64,000 bases of DNA from Notospermus geniculatus (taxonomy: Eukaryota > Nemertea > Pilidiophora > Heteronemertea > Lineidae): contig NMRB01001003.1 in NCBI GenBank assembly GCA_002633025.1, positions 177,190 through 241,189 on the forward strand, given 5' to 3'. The translations under genes and the position numbers were made by a program. Of the stretch, positions 1 through 13,336 are shown piece after piece; the first letter of the stretch is position 1, and the number at the start of each line of letters is the position of its first letter. Under the pieces are notes generated by a model. It made no database searches. It was not told where the DNA came from and saw only the letters and a list, made by a program, of their open reading frames with translations.

Positions 1-741
1 CTTGAAGGGAATCACATCCCTGCAACCAATCTGGCACTGGGTCCGCGGACGGATGTGGCGCGACCTAGCGGCAGTGTGTGAAGAATGCGTTGCAAGCAGC
101 ATTTCTGATATGTTTTACCACCCTTCCCCTTAAAGGACATTCCCACTCTGAGCAGAGCCTTCTTAAAAGCATTCCACTTAAACTTCCTTCATTAAATGCT
201 TTAACTCAAATGGTGAAAATCCTATTTGTAAGACTGACTTGCATTATCCTATCAGTGTCGCTGTGACATGCATCGACCTGATCAGTATGCTGGTGGCACA
301 AAGCCATCGGCAGAAATAATAGCTCAGTGATGGGAATAGAATGCAGAGATTATTTATTGGCGCATTCGATCTCCGAAATGGGCTGAACGGGCGATCACGT
401 TAGTGTCAAGAATGAGATATGAGGAGAGAAAAAGTGATGTGAAGGGACATTGTGACCATTACTGTCAGATAAATGTCATTGGTGAAGTGTTGGCAGTGAC
501 CATATTGCATTGTGGGCATGACTTGACTCTGTCCTGTCGTTCAGGGGTTGTGGTGCATGGCGATAAAGAAGGATTAGCAACCTTAAGCCCCCGTAGCTTA
601 AAGGGTATAGACAAATCCTTTGGCAGGCTGATAGTGAACAATAGGTTGCCCGCAAATGGACAATGTGGATTACGCACTCCCGGAAGTTACAAAACATTGG
701 TGAAGAAAGGACCTGTAGGGCTGTAAGTGGCATGGTATTTG
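1..741. other. No recognisable gene
   Basis: Short overlapping open frames occur on both strands (for example 403-726 plus and 476-814 minus), but none has a recognisable domain and they contradict each other. I see no terminal inverted repeats or tandem arrays here. Confidence 0.5.
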
Positions 742-762
742 CCCCCCCCCCACACACACACG
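742..762. repeat. Poly-C/(CA)n simple repeat
   Basis: A run of ten C runs directly into a short CA dinucleotide tract. This is ordinary low-complexity sequence. Confidence 0.85.
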
Positions 763-3078
763 CCCTGTCACCGAAAAATGTGCGACCAAATGGAAAGCTA
801 CGATCTTTCCACACTTTAAGTCCTCAAATGTTTGCCTACTACGATGCCATGACGGCGCCTTTTTGTCAACATTTCGTTAAACCTGACTTTCACATATTAT
901 TTGAACTAAAACGTGTTGAAATGCGGCTTCCTTCTTCAAAACGTTCATTTCCATTATTCAAGTACACCTGCCGACAACTTGTCCGAGTCATTTCCTGATG
1001 TGTCAGACGAAGGGAAGGATTTCTTAACACTTTCCAAAGCAGGATTTTAAAATGCCGTGGATATGGTGGAAGAGATCCGTTAACGTGAAACGTCAAGTGC
1101 ACGGTTTCAAAATCAAAGAGCGTTAGCACCCAATAACGCTGGCGTTACAGCTCCGCTAACGTGGCGTTAAATATTTTTGGGATTTCGGTGTTCGTGGCGC
1201 CCTCACCATACATTTTTACTCCCAAATTGCTAGAGATAAAGAGGAAAACACACGTTTGGGAGACACTGTGTCTCGATTGTCAACCGTAGAAGTGGTACGC
1301 CTAAATCACCAGTTGCTGAAAAATTCACTCGGGAGCTTCTGTATAAAGAAACGACGTTAGTGGTATAAAAAGATGCATCGCAACGTTTATTATGGTCTTG
1401 AGTTATTTATAAAGATAATGTAGCGGTTTATTTGATTGGTTCGGAAACAAACCGACCTAATTTGGTCGTATCACCTGCTCAGAACAGCTCATCACCTCTC
1501 CCGTGTCTTACGAATCATTTATTGATACAATATAGCCGTGATAATGGCCCATACATCTCCCCACGCAGTCTCACCAACAGGCAATCCACAGGAAATGCTT
1601 CTTTTAGTTAGAGTCGAAGGGTGTTGGGGAGGTATTCAAAATGGCAGATCAGTATTACCCCTTATTTTGTACATGTATCACCGTCAACATGCCAAGTACC
1701 AGCAGTAATCAAGCACATACAATACTTTTCCATATTATCGCCGTGTCTAAAGATATTTCCCCACAAGAACTTACTCCCATTCTTATGTTCGCCTTTGTTC
1801 AATCAGTATCAATCACTTACCACAAGGCAGAGTCAATACCATAAAGTCCACATTATAAAAATGATGCCCCGCTTTGAGGAGGGTTGATCGAACTGCATGT
1901 CACCCCGAGGTCGCCATATTGCCCAGTGTATGTGTGTTATTCATGACGTGAACGTCAGACCACTTTATCAAATCAAAATATTTTGGTCTCAGACAGATCC
2001 ATAACTTGATCAATCATACAACATACGTGTGGCCATCGATCTGTCTTCGTCAGACCAACAAGGTCGATGCTGAACTGAATCTTGTTATAACCATCTGAGA
2101 GGAGTTCAAAGGATGTGACGCTGAGAAAACTCAGATTCAATGAGTTTTAAACGAAGACAAACCCCCGGAGGTGTTTCAAAACTAAACGTTCAGAGAAGCA
2201 ACTTCATACTTGGAGGTCATCAATTCTATAAATACTTGTGAACAACTGATGTGAAAGTAAGACAAGTTGTACCCCCAGGAACATCTTATTGACTTTGTAG
2301 AGAACAAAGACAAAAAGGAGACTCGCTCTATCAACGGCACGGATTGGGACGAAACGGATTGAGGGTGTGTTCTGGATAATAAGACATAAGCTTAAGATGC
2401 TCCTTCTCCTTCCCACAAAACGGATAAAATGTTTCCTTGTAGAAGGACAACTTTCTAGTATCTCTATCACCGGGGTGACGTGACGTAAACCAGCTTTTAA
2501 GGCCTAGCTTTTCAGGAAACACAATACCCAGTAAGTAGGTAGGTGGGTAGACTGCCTTCCAACGCTTAGAGTAGGGTGATCTGGAAAGGCATGCATTATT
2601 GAAGTTGATATACACTTTTAAATATATGCACATACGTCATTTTCACAGACATCCACCAAATCTCTAGTTACTACATATGTAATTGTATCAATCCTCTTGT
2701 CGCAATCATTCACTTCTGATGTCCTTCATCTCCGCCATACCCTGACCCGAGTACCATGTCAAGCATATTCTAACAATTGTCGCCATACACGGACAAGCTC
2801 TTGGGAGCTCCTGAAACCCGACATCGGCAACCTGACTATTGATATCAAATATAAATTGCTCCAAGCGAAGAAGCCGGTTAGGGATAGTTTGTGATCAATG
2901 ATGGCAAAGAACTGTCTGGGAAAGGAGACAAAAGTACGAGAAGAAAGAAATGATTGTGATTTGTGATGATTCCTGGATCAACCTTCCCTCTGGTCGTAGA
3001 ACCTGTGATCGTGACAGAAAGCACCACCACTTATCGACCACAACCGACTTCATGTTCGCTAATGTTTGTCTCTCCCAA
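763..3078. other. No recognisable gene; possible decayed LINE tail
   Basis: Mostly unique-looking non-coding sequence. A minus-strand open frame at 2331-2633 contains the stretch PFCGKEKEHLK followed by a tyrosine pair and proline. This resembles the C-terminal zinc-knuckle-like segment of non-LTR retrotransposon polymerases (pattern CPxCG...EHxxxxC), but two of its cysteines would be tyrosines. A cluster of CGTTA/TAACG words at 1075-1180 resembles the inverted repeat at 21.2 kb. Neither is secure. Confidence 0.25.
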
Positions 3079-3267
3079 GGAGGAACCCGCATACGTTTTA
3101 TCCCGACAGGGCGGCGCTGTGAGCGGTTGTACTGAAGACGTCAAAAACAGAGCAAAGCAACGTCGCGTCACGACGTCCTTGACGCAGTGCAACACGGACG
3201 AGACGTCGAAAAAAGGTCAAACCGCTCACAGCGCCTCCTAGTAGCGGTAGTTTTGCAGGATCCTCAT
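3079..3267 (-). mobile_element. 190-bp foldback element, copy 1 (family A)
   Basis: One of seven copies of a short non-autonomous element. Intact ends are AATGAGGAACC and GGTTCCTCATT. Inside lies a second inverted repeat, GGCGCTGTGAGCGGTTGTAC and its complement, around a core rich in GACGTC. Minus strand is used for copies that begin with the sequence ending in TTTTATCCCGACAGGGCGG. There is no coding capacity. The left end of this copy is trimmed (AGGAACC). The family resembles a MITE, but no target duplication was recognised, so the superfamily is open. Confidence 0.75.
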
Positions 3268-3641
3268 TATTTATTCACCGCACAAATTACTTCAGACCTT
3301 CACTGAACACAATAACCTGACTTAAAACACTTGGGAGCCGAAGGTTGATAAATCGATTTAAACTTCGTACGATTGCAATCACGACTTTCACTTCCATTCC
3401 TAATGACTCAAAGGAATGGGACGCGTTGTGTTACAATTGCCAACACCTCCCATCAAAACACAAAGGATCAAAATACAAAGAACACAATAATTGCTGGCGA
3501 AATTTTGGCTTGCCCTGAATGCAAAGCTACGCAGAGAGGAGTGATGATGTAAGACATCGTATTCCTGTCATACTTCAGTAGAAGGGAGAAACGAAGTAGT
3601 AAATTGGCTGCAGATAATTCGCAAGATACTCGTGTTACTGT
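3268..3641. other. No recognisable gene
   Basis: Unique-looking sequence between two foldback elements. I see no open frame with a recognisable domain and no repeat structure. Confidence 0.5.
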
Positions 3642-3839
3642 TTAGGCTCCAGTTCCATAGAGCTCACGTTGACACTTTTCACGCGCCACGCTTCACGTTT
3701 TCCTTTCGTTCCTCGATTCAGCGCACAACGAGACACACATTACCTGTCCTGTGACATGCTTTCTCCGAGGAACGAAAGGAAAACGTGAAGCGTGGCGCGT
3801 GAAAAGTGTCAACGTGAACTCTATGGAAATGGAGCCTTA
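3642..3839. mobile_element. Harbinger-like MITE with TTA target duplication
   Basis: The 192-bp element at 3645-3836 is nearly all inverted repeat. The left arm starts GGCTCCAGTTCCATAGAG and its complement closes the right side, with arms of about 70 bp around a short loop near 3715-3765. It is flanked by TTA at 3642-3644 and 3837-3839. A three-base TTA duplication is typical of PIF/Harbinger transposons; the assignment is inference because no transposase is present. The arms match almost base for base, so the insertion is fairly young or the arms undergo conversion. Confidence 0.8.
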
Positions 3840-6800
3840 AAGCCACGATCAGACGTGTTGTGGCATATTTACTCTCTACAATGAGGAAGTCTTTATAGTC
3901 TATGACTTGAATTCAGAATACAATAGATGAGATTGCCTTTCTGATTCGCTTAAAGAGCCACTGTCGTGACTGCAATCGACAACGAATGATGTTATTGATG
4001 TGAAGAACCACAAACGCTTTCTTAAAGGTGCTCTAGTTCGAATTGTAAACATTACGGTTTGTTATTTTTCCTCGGACAGGTGGCAGCACCGTGTATACCA
4101 AAACATTAATACATGAATTATCTATTTTTATATCTATCTTGATAAATATTCTTGTAACTGAAATATATTAATTATTTTACGCTCAAAAACAAACAAAACG
4201 TTGTGAAAGGCGAGATTTAGTTCGATTTTATCTGATTTGTTAGTACCAGAAGTTGACAATAAGTTCATCATAAAGTCCTTTAAGTTCATCATAAAGGCAT
4301 AAATGTACACTTCTGGTAGCTCGACTTGAAAGTGCCAGCCTGCCAGCCTGAAGAAGACCCCAAATTTGCGCAACTTCTGGAGGACGACACCTATTATTAT
4401 ATCATTTTGTGTGTCGCCTTTTGTCCTCTATTTTTTGGATATCTGTGTGTGCACACACTTTCTAGTGGATTCGCCTTTTTTCATCATAAACGCCATATAT
4501 CATCAACGTCATTGAGAGGTCAAGAATCGCCGATGGCTTGGGGCTTATACCTTCCTTCACCATGCACAGCCTTCTTCGTCTGCCCACACAGGCCTCTCAT
4601 CACGAAAATACTATAAATATTGCATTCTTCATGAAGTGTCACCAGCATGGGTGAGGGACAAACCCTATCCTCAGTTGTTCGTGTGCGAACTCCGTTGCCG
4701 TGCCGTTCCTTGAAACACGGGACTGCTTAATCCACCCCTTCCAATATTCACCACTGCCGACTCCATAAAGGTTTCCACCCCTTTCAGGTGGAAATCTGTT
4801 TTTTGCATCTCCCCGTTTCGGATTGTCATAAGCGGTAAACTGCTGTCACAACAATGTAGAAGGCAACATAGACCTGATGGAAAGAGTGGCGATGATCTGC
4901 CAATGTCTGTGGAGTCACACTCAACTAACAAACTAATCACCAATATCTTCTCGTAACGACCTGGTATACGAAACAATAACTGGCCATCTACCCGTGAAAT
5001 AATGATACCTGTCAACATCTGTGCTCAGATGGTCTCCGTTATGTCAACACGGCGAGATCCTTAAAAACAAAGCTTTCTTTGTTGTCCAATATTTTTACAT
5101 CCGACGGAAGGAATCCGACAGAGAGATGATAAAGGTATCAAACCTTAGAGAGCTTCCTTCCTTTGGATAGGTTAGCTTCTCTAGGCTATCGAAAGACGAT
5201 TTTTCTCACGTGTGATACCGCGAGAAGTGTTTTTAAGATGCCTGGATATTGATCATGTTGTGGAGAATTTGACATGTTAGAGGGTCGCTTGGGACTCGTT
5301 TGAGCCGTGTTCATTAGCAGGTGTTTCATCTTGGAAAGGGAATCGATTACCCAACTACTCCCAAAGACTTTCAAAGCCACATTGAAAAAACTACCACAAA
5401 CACCATCGTCTTCTAACAACCGCTATCACACAAAAACATGGTGAAAACGTGCATGTATGAAAATTGACTTGCCTGGGAAATGGGCTATTCAATTTGATTG
5501 GTGGTCAGCATGGTACATTCAAACTTCACACACCAACAACACCGGTTATTGGCAATTTGCCGGCCAATGTTGGCATAGTTCATTCCATTGCAGCCAAAGG
5601 AAACATCAGATGACATGATATCTTTGTTGATGAATCCTAAATGTCATAAGTCAGCCATGCCAACCGGGTCAACGTTCGCACTCACTCACCTGTAAACCTC
5701 TCTGACCGAGCTAATGGAACTGCCCCCCCCCCCCGTATTTTTTCATTCGGGATAGTTTCATTAATAGCGAAAGCAGCCATGCCTTTTGGTCAACAGCGAG
5801 ATCTTCTCCCAACTGCCCACCAGAGAAGAGACAGACGCCATATCTGGAGGTTTCGTGCCAAAGCTCAATAAGCAAATACATTCTGAGCGACAGGGGATCA
5901 CACCTACGACCTCAGAAGTGATAAGCTCGGCACGTTCCCACTTTATCATTCTGACGACAACACTAGCTCTTCCTCTATGGCGCTTCCTCTATAGGGCTCA
6001 ATGAGGGGAGGGCTCAATGATGACGTAGAATATGGAAATTTAAAGGAGTCAAAAAGGCCACAAAAATAAGGCAATGGTGGACTGAAGTTCTTAATGAATT
6101 CTTTGATTATGGCAAATGGAAAATTGTTCCAACAAAACCCATTAATTTATAGGAAGAGCCGCGTATATCATCCGCCCTACAGCGGGGGGGGGGGATATCC
6201 AGCGAGAACTTTAAGATGTTCATATTTCCATTAGAAAGTTAAATTTAGATTTGTCAAAATGGCCCAAGCCCTAAAAGGTCTTAGCCAGCCACAGAGGTTA
6301 ATGGATCCTTCCTGAATCCCAGCATCTTAAGGGATCAAGATCAATAGTGCACGACATTTACTGATTACACTACATCAGTTTAACTTTGAGCTCAGCCAAG
6401 CATTAGGACATCCCTCTCTCATCGATTTTATGTCACCTTGGACCACGTAAGATGGAAATTGGCAATTAACCATGGAAGAAAAAGTGGAGGGAATAAGCTG
6501 CTTATGTTTTTCTAACTGGCTCCCAGAGAGCGCATCACTGTACAGCTTCAGTCAGGATTATAACGATAATCTGGTAAAAATATTTGATGACAACTTCACC
6601 GCGATATTTGAGATCTAAAGATGTAGAAAAACTCCATCAATCTCTTTCATTCCACTTGATGATCAGAACTCATCAATATCTGAAATCTATTAGACGACGA
6701 TTACGAAATCACTCACCTAGGGATGAGATGATAGCTTGCACAATCAGAACATCTTTGAAAGCGTTGAGGCAAATGATTATTCTGTATATTGACGTCAACC

Positions 6801-9800
6801 GTCATCAGACACCCATGGAGGACGTACAAACTCGAGTCCTGACGAATAGGGATCAGTTTTCCCTTGTCGGCTACCGAACTTGACGTAAAAGCTCCCCAAG
6901 TTACCCAATATCATGGCCTGTTTCGTCATGGGACCAACAGCCCCGTACAGTGAGCAAGAGATAGCGCAGTTTACACAACACAGCTGTCGCTTCTGCTAAG
7001 TTCATATCTCTTAAATGGGTGGGGTAAGACAACTCAACGGCCCAAGGTCACAAAAACACAGGGGGTTCTAATCAAATAAATGACACTGTGTGTGTGGTGT
7101 GCCAAGCAATCAGCACGTGCTCATCATGAAGCCACCATACCCAAATAAACTAGTGCTACCCCCACCGAGCAGCGAGCCTAACTACGACTGCCGTATGGTT
7201 CCCCTTGTTAACCAATCAGCTAGCAGCAGCGGTGGCGGATTACTCGGCAACTGAGCCAAACCATCAGGGCTGCTGGTCGTTATTCACGGTGACAAACCCC
7301 TGTGCGAATCTTTACTAACACAACCAAGAATATATTACACTCGTTCACCCGCTGGATATCGAGGATATCAGTAGAACATTATTCAACATTGTTCCAGTTT
7401 TCAATGATATTAACACTTTTTGGATCTTTCTAACAAGGAATAATAAAACTTTATTCATTCTTCTTATCAAAACAGCTTCAGATGAAATAGTGTAGTTTAA
7501 TTATAACGATTGATATTAAGTTCCTTTTGAGGATTATTACAAGTTTTAAAATTTCGCACAAGGATAATATGTTTATTTGGCGAATTTCTGCATCCATTGG
7601 CATCAAAATGGTAAGTCATCAAACATCATTTCTAGAATCTTTTCTTTTTACATCGTGTTGTCTTCATGTTTTACTTCCCTGAGTCCGCCGGGGCAAGATT
7701 GGCTAAAGTTTTCCAGAGTGTTGCAAATACATGTTGCTGACCAACAAGGAAAAGAATAGGACTTAAGCCTTCTTCCCTTTCGCCCCAGTTCGAAAAACCC
7801 AAAGTGATGACTCCCGAATCGAAACAAGAAGAACAAAATGACATGAAAATAGTATTCAGAGCATGTTTTTTCGACCCGTCATGAACTCGTTAACGAAAGG
7901 ACATGATTTTGTGAGATTTTCAGCGATAATATAGTGAAAGGTTTCTCTCCATCAGCGGATGTCTAAGAAGTTAATGTTGATTACCTGGGGCAGACATCAA
8001 GGCTGAGCTGCCTGTTTCGATAGTGGTTGGGACAAAAGTAGTTTGTTATAATATTGATGATGCTCTTAGAGCAGGATAACGTAGAAAATACGCTTAAAGG
8101 CAGCGCATCTGATGAACAAATAGTATTTCTACATCCGGTGTTCGAGGTGAAAAAGGCAACGCTTGCCTCAAGAGGCGGAATAAGCTGTCACCAGAGTACG
8201 GGTAGAAAATCTGGTATAGGTCATGACCGCTGTAGCCAGGAGGCAAGTGATTTTTCTCAATAGCTGACTTCTGTGGTCTTAACAAGAGACAGACGAGAGG
8301 GGAAGATTGAAAACTCATTAAGCGGGGTGATAACTTGTTGAGTTTTGTTAGAAATGTTGCTCTCATCGAGAAACTGCTGATGCGATATAAGTGAGAGTGA
8401 AGAATGTAACTGTGCTGCTCTTGAGAGTTGTTTTCACATGATCTTACGCCCGATGATGGCTGTCGTAGGCAAGATGCGATGTTTTGGCTTCCGATATTCA
8501 GAACTTTTCTTAAGCTGCCTGACCAATTTGGGATAGTCGAGGCTCAAGCTCCAACAGTAGAACTGTTGTTGGCAAATCTCATTCAGATATCAATTAATAA
8601 ATTGATAATGTCTTTTGTATTGGAACTTTTCGCCTTGCATCATTCCAACGAGAGGTTTCATCAATCTTCAAAATGGCCTAAGAAACTCGTTTTATCCTCA
8701 ATGACTGGAAATGAAGTTGTCTTCATCAGTTTCCTTGAGGTATTAGCCGGTTATCGAACCCAGGGGTAAGAAAGAGACAAATGAAAAGCTGGCTCACTTG
8801 TAGCCTGGCTCTCTTGGTTTATCCGAGAATTCACTGTATCAACTCTAATCCGCGAGAGACTGGGAGAAGTTAGAAATAGATGCTAATGTGGGAGGCAGGT
8901 GGAGTGATGACGTCAACTTGTTAAACTCTTATTAAACTCTGCAGCAACTTAATCAATATGGTGAACACTTGAAATCTGAACCTTTGTCAACCAGTATAGG
9001 AGACATCCATCTATCCTCAAAAGGAGGCATAAAAAGTTAAATAATCTATAATCTCTACATCAAATCATAACGTACAAGACGTGAAAAAGTCAAACCGATA
9101 TCCGCCAAATTACGTCACGTCGAACGCAACATCTCAAATATCTGGTCAAAAATATCAACCTTTATGACCAGCCGTGGACAACATGATATGAAATATGACA
9201 CACACATGAGAAGTTCCAATGTTATGAATGGCTTCACTCAAAGGTTTAGCTCGGGTGGTTTTGAAATCAACTTTTTAAAGCCTCACATCACATAGAATAG
9301 GTTTTGATTATAAACCTAGAGCAAAGGTTGGGTTACTTTGAAGATTTCAGATCATAATAACTCAAAGACCAGCAACATTTGAAAACTGAAACTACTGAAC
9401 CAAATTCGTACATTTTTTCTTGCTTCACTTAGAAATTCGTTCAGAAACCATTAACGTGAAAACATGGTTAAATGGCATTTTTGGTAGATGTGGATCTCCG
9501 AGTACCGAAGGGAGAATGGCTTTTGTAATCAAGACCATTCCTTATTCTGAAGAACCAAATGGATGCAGACATCAAACCTATTTCCATAAGGTATAGAAAT
9601 ATTAGCATCCGTAACACATTAAAGGAGATAGTAGCCCCATAGATTTGATGCAAACCAGGGATGTTACCATTAAAGTGATAAGTACAGGCAGCTTTTGACA
9701 TTCATCCAACCATTCAGAATCATTCCCTACAAAGAGATCTTCTTTTCCAGATGACAAGAGAAACAACTTTCCTTGTTGGCTCATCACTTTTCTCCGTTTG

Positions 9801-9879
9801 AATTATTTTGTATTTCTGCCTTTAAATTTAAAATGTAAAACTCTCACTGCCATTACAACGATGGAAATAGCATTTTGAT
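3840..9879. other. No recognisable gene, about 6 kb
   Basis: I see no coding sequence that can be supported. The longest open frames (8428-8769 plus, 4671-5018 minus, 6584-6883 plus) have no recognisable domain. Local features are a 15-base direct repeat AAGTTCATCATAAAG at about 4261 and 4281, a C12 tract at 5723-5734 and a G11 tract at 6184-6194. The stretch could be intergenic or intronic. Confidence 0.5.
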
Positions 9880-10090
9880 GTTCTTCAAGTGACGTCACAT
9901 TTCCATAACGACACGATGCCGCCATATTTGCCGTCAAAATGTCAAGCGACGTCACGGCATGAACACAGCGTCAACACACAGACCGTGACGTCAAAATGTC
10001 ATGACGTGACAGTTTTGACGTCGTCGCCGGTCATTTGACGGCCAACATGGCCGATTCTTTGCAGCCACCGTTGTGACGTCAGTGAAGAAC
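9880..10090 (+). mobile_element. CRE-bearing MITE, copy 1
   Basis: A short element whose ends read GTTCTTCA...TGACGTCAC and GTGACGTCAGTGAAGAAC, so each terminal repeat holds the TGACGTCA palindrome (the binding site of CREB/ATF factors in animals) or a close variant. Further GACGTCA words lie inside. An opposite-orientation copy occurs at 15832-16032, with matching internal segments such as the sequence around GGCCAACATGGCCGATTC. No open frame. Confidence 0.8.
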
Positions 10091-12439
10091 CTCTGTACAA
10101 AGAAGGTTTTCAATTTTCCTAAACTGTAAGAATCAACAGAGATAGGAAAATGAAAAGATGAGAAGGCCACTTACCAGCAGAAGCTCTGGGGAGACACATT
10201 CAGAGCATTTTCCCTAAAACTTCGCATTATTAACCACCATCAATTCTACTTATGAACCGACATAATCATCTTTTGAATTCCATCGTTTTTATCTGAAATA
10301 ACAGAAGACACCGATGTAATATTGCAAATGAAGTCTTTGTGTGAACCGAGACCACATTGCTGAAATCAAAAACTGATGGAATCAAATCACAAGAGATAAT
10401 GGCTTGTTTTACCTTTAATAGGCCGGGAAAGAAAGTCTCGTCTTTCAAGAACTGACGAGTAATTTTCACTGTCAGCGGGAATTTCATTAAAGCTATCAAA
10501 CCTAAATACATGTAAATCCTGAAATCATGCCGAAACCCTGTCACATTGGAAATCGCTCACTCAGGAATACCTACCGGTATGTGACTATCCAGGACGATGC
10601 CTTGCATGTGTTTTTTACATAGGCCTACAGGCGTCCTCGACAATATACCGACTTCCTCAGCTGGCTGTACAATCTAACAAGCCCTTTAGATTTCTTGCGC
10701 CCACGACAGGGGTTACGATAGAAGTGGGTGGGTATTTGCAATAAATAGCCAATTCGTACACGTAACATATGCGGGCCTAGCCAATTCGTACACGTAACAA
10801 ATATGGGGCTAATAATAGGCCTATGGGCGTGAAGACGGTATTGGTAAGGACTCCTTGTATATTCGTCTTCGCAAGATTTAGTCTTGGAAATGGACGGGGA
10901 TTGAACAATAGGGAGTGTGTTACCACCACCAATGGGGGCTCTTTATCATACCTCTGCTGATGAAATGAGGATATTTCGATCAACGATGAGCTCAGTTCAG
11001 TAAAGGCGTTACAATGGGCCTAATGTCGACCACAAGTGTCAGAACCGACCTTTACCGATCTCCTATCAGCCTGCTGAAGCCATGTGGAACACCTTTCCCC
11101 CTTAAGACAACATAAGCACAATGTAATCATATCTATAATTGAAATACCCCCTAGACACCCCTCAGCAATCTGTCTACCCAAGGAACCTTAGCTACCAATC
11201 ATAATGGTGTTTGATATTCAGTCATGACCTGAAGTCAGGGAGCAGAGACGGGATCAGACAAATCTCTATGTAATTGACAGCTAACCAGAGGCTTATCTTT
11301 AGTATCACTGTGATTTCGCGAGGGTGCAAGTATACTTCATGATAGCCGGTCGCTTTCTGTAACCATTATCATACTGAGATAACCCTAGAGTTGACGGCAA
11401 TACTTCATTCAGGGAGGTATTTCACTTTGTGATCCAACATGTCCAAGTCAAGACAAACCCAACCCTGAATCAAAGTCACCATTTGCCTTTCGTGTGATAT
11501 CTAATGGAGATCTTTCCGTTGTGATTCGGATGCATGAATAACCGCAGACAGAACTGAATAAATTGATTTTTGAAATCTAACGGGTTATCAACGGAATCAC
11601 AACATGTGGGTTGCCGTCCCACATCGCCGTCAGGTGCCCATTCCTAAAGATATCCAACCAGGCCTACAGAAAGATACTGTCGCTGAAAGATCTCAAACTG
11701 AGCTCGACCATCCTGCACCGTGGCTGCACATCAACCTCAAATCAAGATGGTTTCCCAATCAACACAACCAATTTGCATATTTTCAATTAACGTCGATTCG
11801 TTTTTATCCATTTCGATTCTCACAAGTCTGCAGGCAAATTATACGATGATATCAGTTTTATCCAACCCCTGCGGAATGTTCGACATAAATGAAATCTCGG
11901 TAGACTCGTATGAGAAACTCAAACAAAAGACTAAAGTGGAGAGGAGACGCTCTGCTAGTTGGCTTCAGAGTGTACTTATCAACATTCAGAAGAACCACAG
12001 AGACCCAAAAATTGTGAGCTCGAAGCTCGATCCATTTTCTGTTGTTGCTCGTAAATGGATAAACCATTAGAGCCAAACATTTCCTCGCTTTTCGTTACTC
12101 TTTCTAGTTGGAAGCGATGACGATTTCCATTTGTTCCATTTGCCCTGTGGACCACATTGGTATCAGTCAACCAGACTGTCTAAAAGGTTTCTATTGTGTC
12201 CCACTTCGTATTACTGAAGCCTACCACCTAATCTATTGTAATAATATGTTGAATGGCGTAATGATGAGCCAGTCGTAGTCAGAATACGCACTTGCGGAAA
12301 CGAGCGCCGGTCCCTCACGCAAGGATCCCATCAGCCATCCAGCCAGTGCACCTATCGACCCAGATTATTATCAGAACCATGTCATTCATTTACACAAATC
12401 AACATTTAGCCAATAATTCAAGCAATAATCATAAACAAA
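10091..12439. other. No recognisable gene
   Basis: Contains a short tandem repeat around CCAATTCGTACACGTAACA (10748-10800) and a 116-residue open frame at 11720-12070 plus that matches no domain I know. Nothing else stands out. Confidence 0.45.
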
Positions 12440-12843
12440 GACTAGCAAATTGACAAGAAAATCCTTCTGTCATTGCTCAATATAAAAAAGATTACCGACG
12501 CTCGGTCTCATCATGACATATTCACCATGGAGCGGACGTGAGGTTAAGCAGTTCATTAAGTGAGAAGGCCCATCGTTCCGTCTGGAATAGAACCACTTCT
12601 GTCTGGAATAAAACCACTTCCGTCTGGAATAGAACCACTTCCGTCTGGAATAGAATCACTTCCGTCTGGAATAGAACCACGTCCGTCTGGAATAGAACCA
12701 CTTCTGTCTGGAATAAAACCACTTCCGTCTGGAATAGAATCACTTCCGTCTGGAATAGAACCACTTCCGTCTGGAATAGAACCACTTCTGTCTGGAATAA
12801 AACCATTTTTGTCTGGAATAGAACCACTTTTGTCGGGAATACA
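12440..12843. repeat. Minisatellite block, first copy (21-bp units)
   Basis: Unique sequence at 12440-12577 leads into about twelve 21-bp units of the type TCTGGAATAGAACCACTTCC (12578-12843), with variants at few positions. The unit length is divisible by three and lacks stops, so several frames on both strands stay open; these are not genes. The block is followed by a single N at 12845 and then by a second copy. Confidence 0.9.
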
Positions 12844-12845
12844 AN

Positions 12846-13336
12846 AGACTAGCAAATTGACAAGAAAATCCTTCTGTCATTGCTCAATATAAAAAGATTA
12901 CCGACACTCGGTCTCATCATGACGTATTCACCATGAGCGGACGTGAGGTTAAGCAGTTCATTAAGTGAGAAGGCCCATCGTTCCGTCTGGAATAGAACCA
13001 CTTCTGTCTGGAATAAAACCACTTCCGTCTGGAATAGAACCACTTCCGTCTGGAATAGAACCACTTCCGTCTGGAATAGAACCACTACTCTCTGGAATAA
13101 ATCCACTTCCGTCTGGAATAGAACCACTTCCGTCAGGAATAGAACCACTTCCGTCTGGAATAGAACCACTTCTGTCTGGAATAAAACCATTTTTGTCTGG
13201 AATAGAACCACTTTTGTCGGGAATACAACAACTTCTGTCGGGAATAGAACCACTTCTGTCTGGAATAGAACCACCTCTGTGTGGAATAGAACCACTTCTT
13301 CTGGAATAGAACCACTTCTGTCGGGAATAGAACACC
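12846..13336. repeat. Minisatellite block, second copy
   Basis: Repeats the leading sequence of the first block almost exactly (starting AGACTAGCAAATTGAC) and then about sixteen 21-bp units (12984-13336), ending in more divergent TCGGGAATAG variants. The single N between the blocks suggests an assembly join, so the two may be the same locus or two alleles. Open frames of up to 226 residues through this array are repeat artefacts. Confidence 0.9.
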
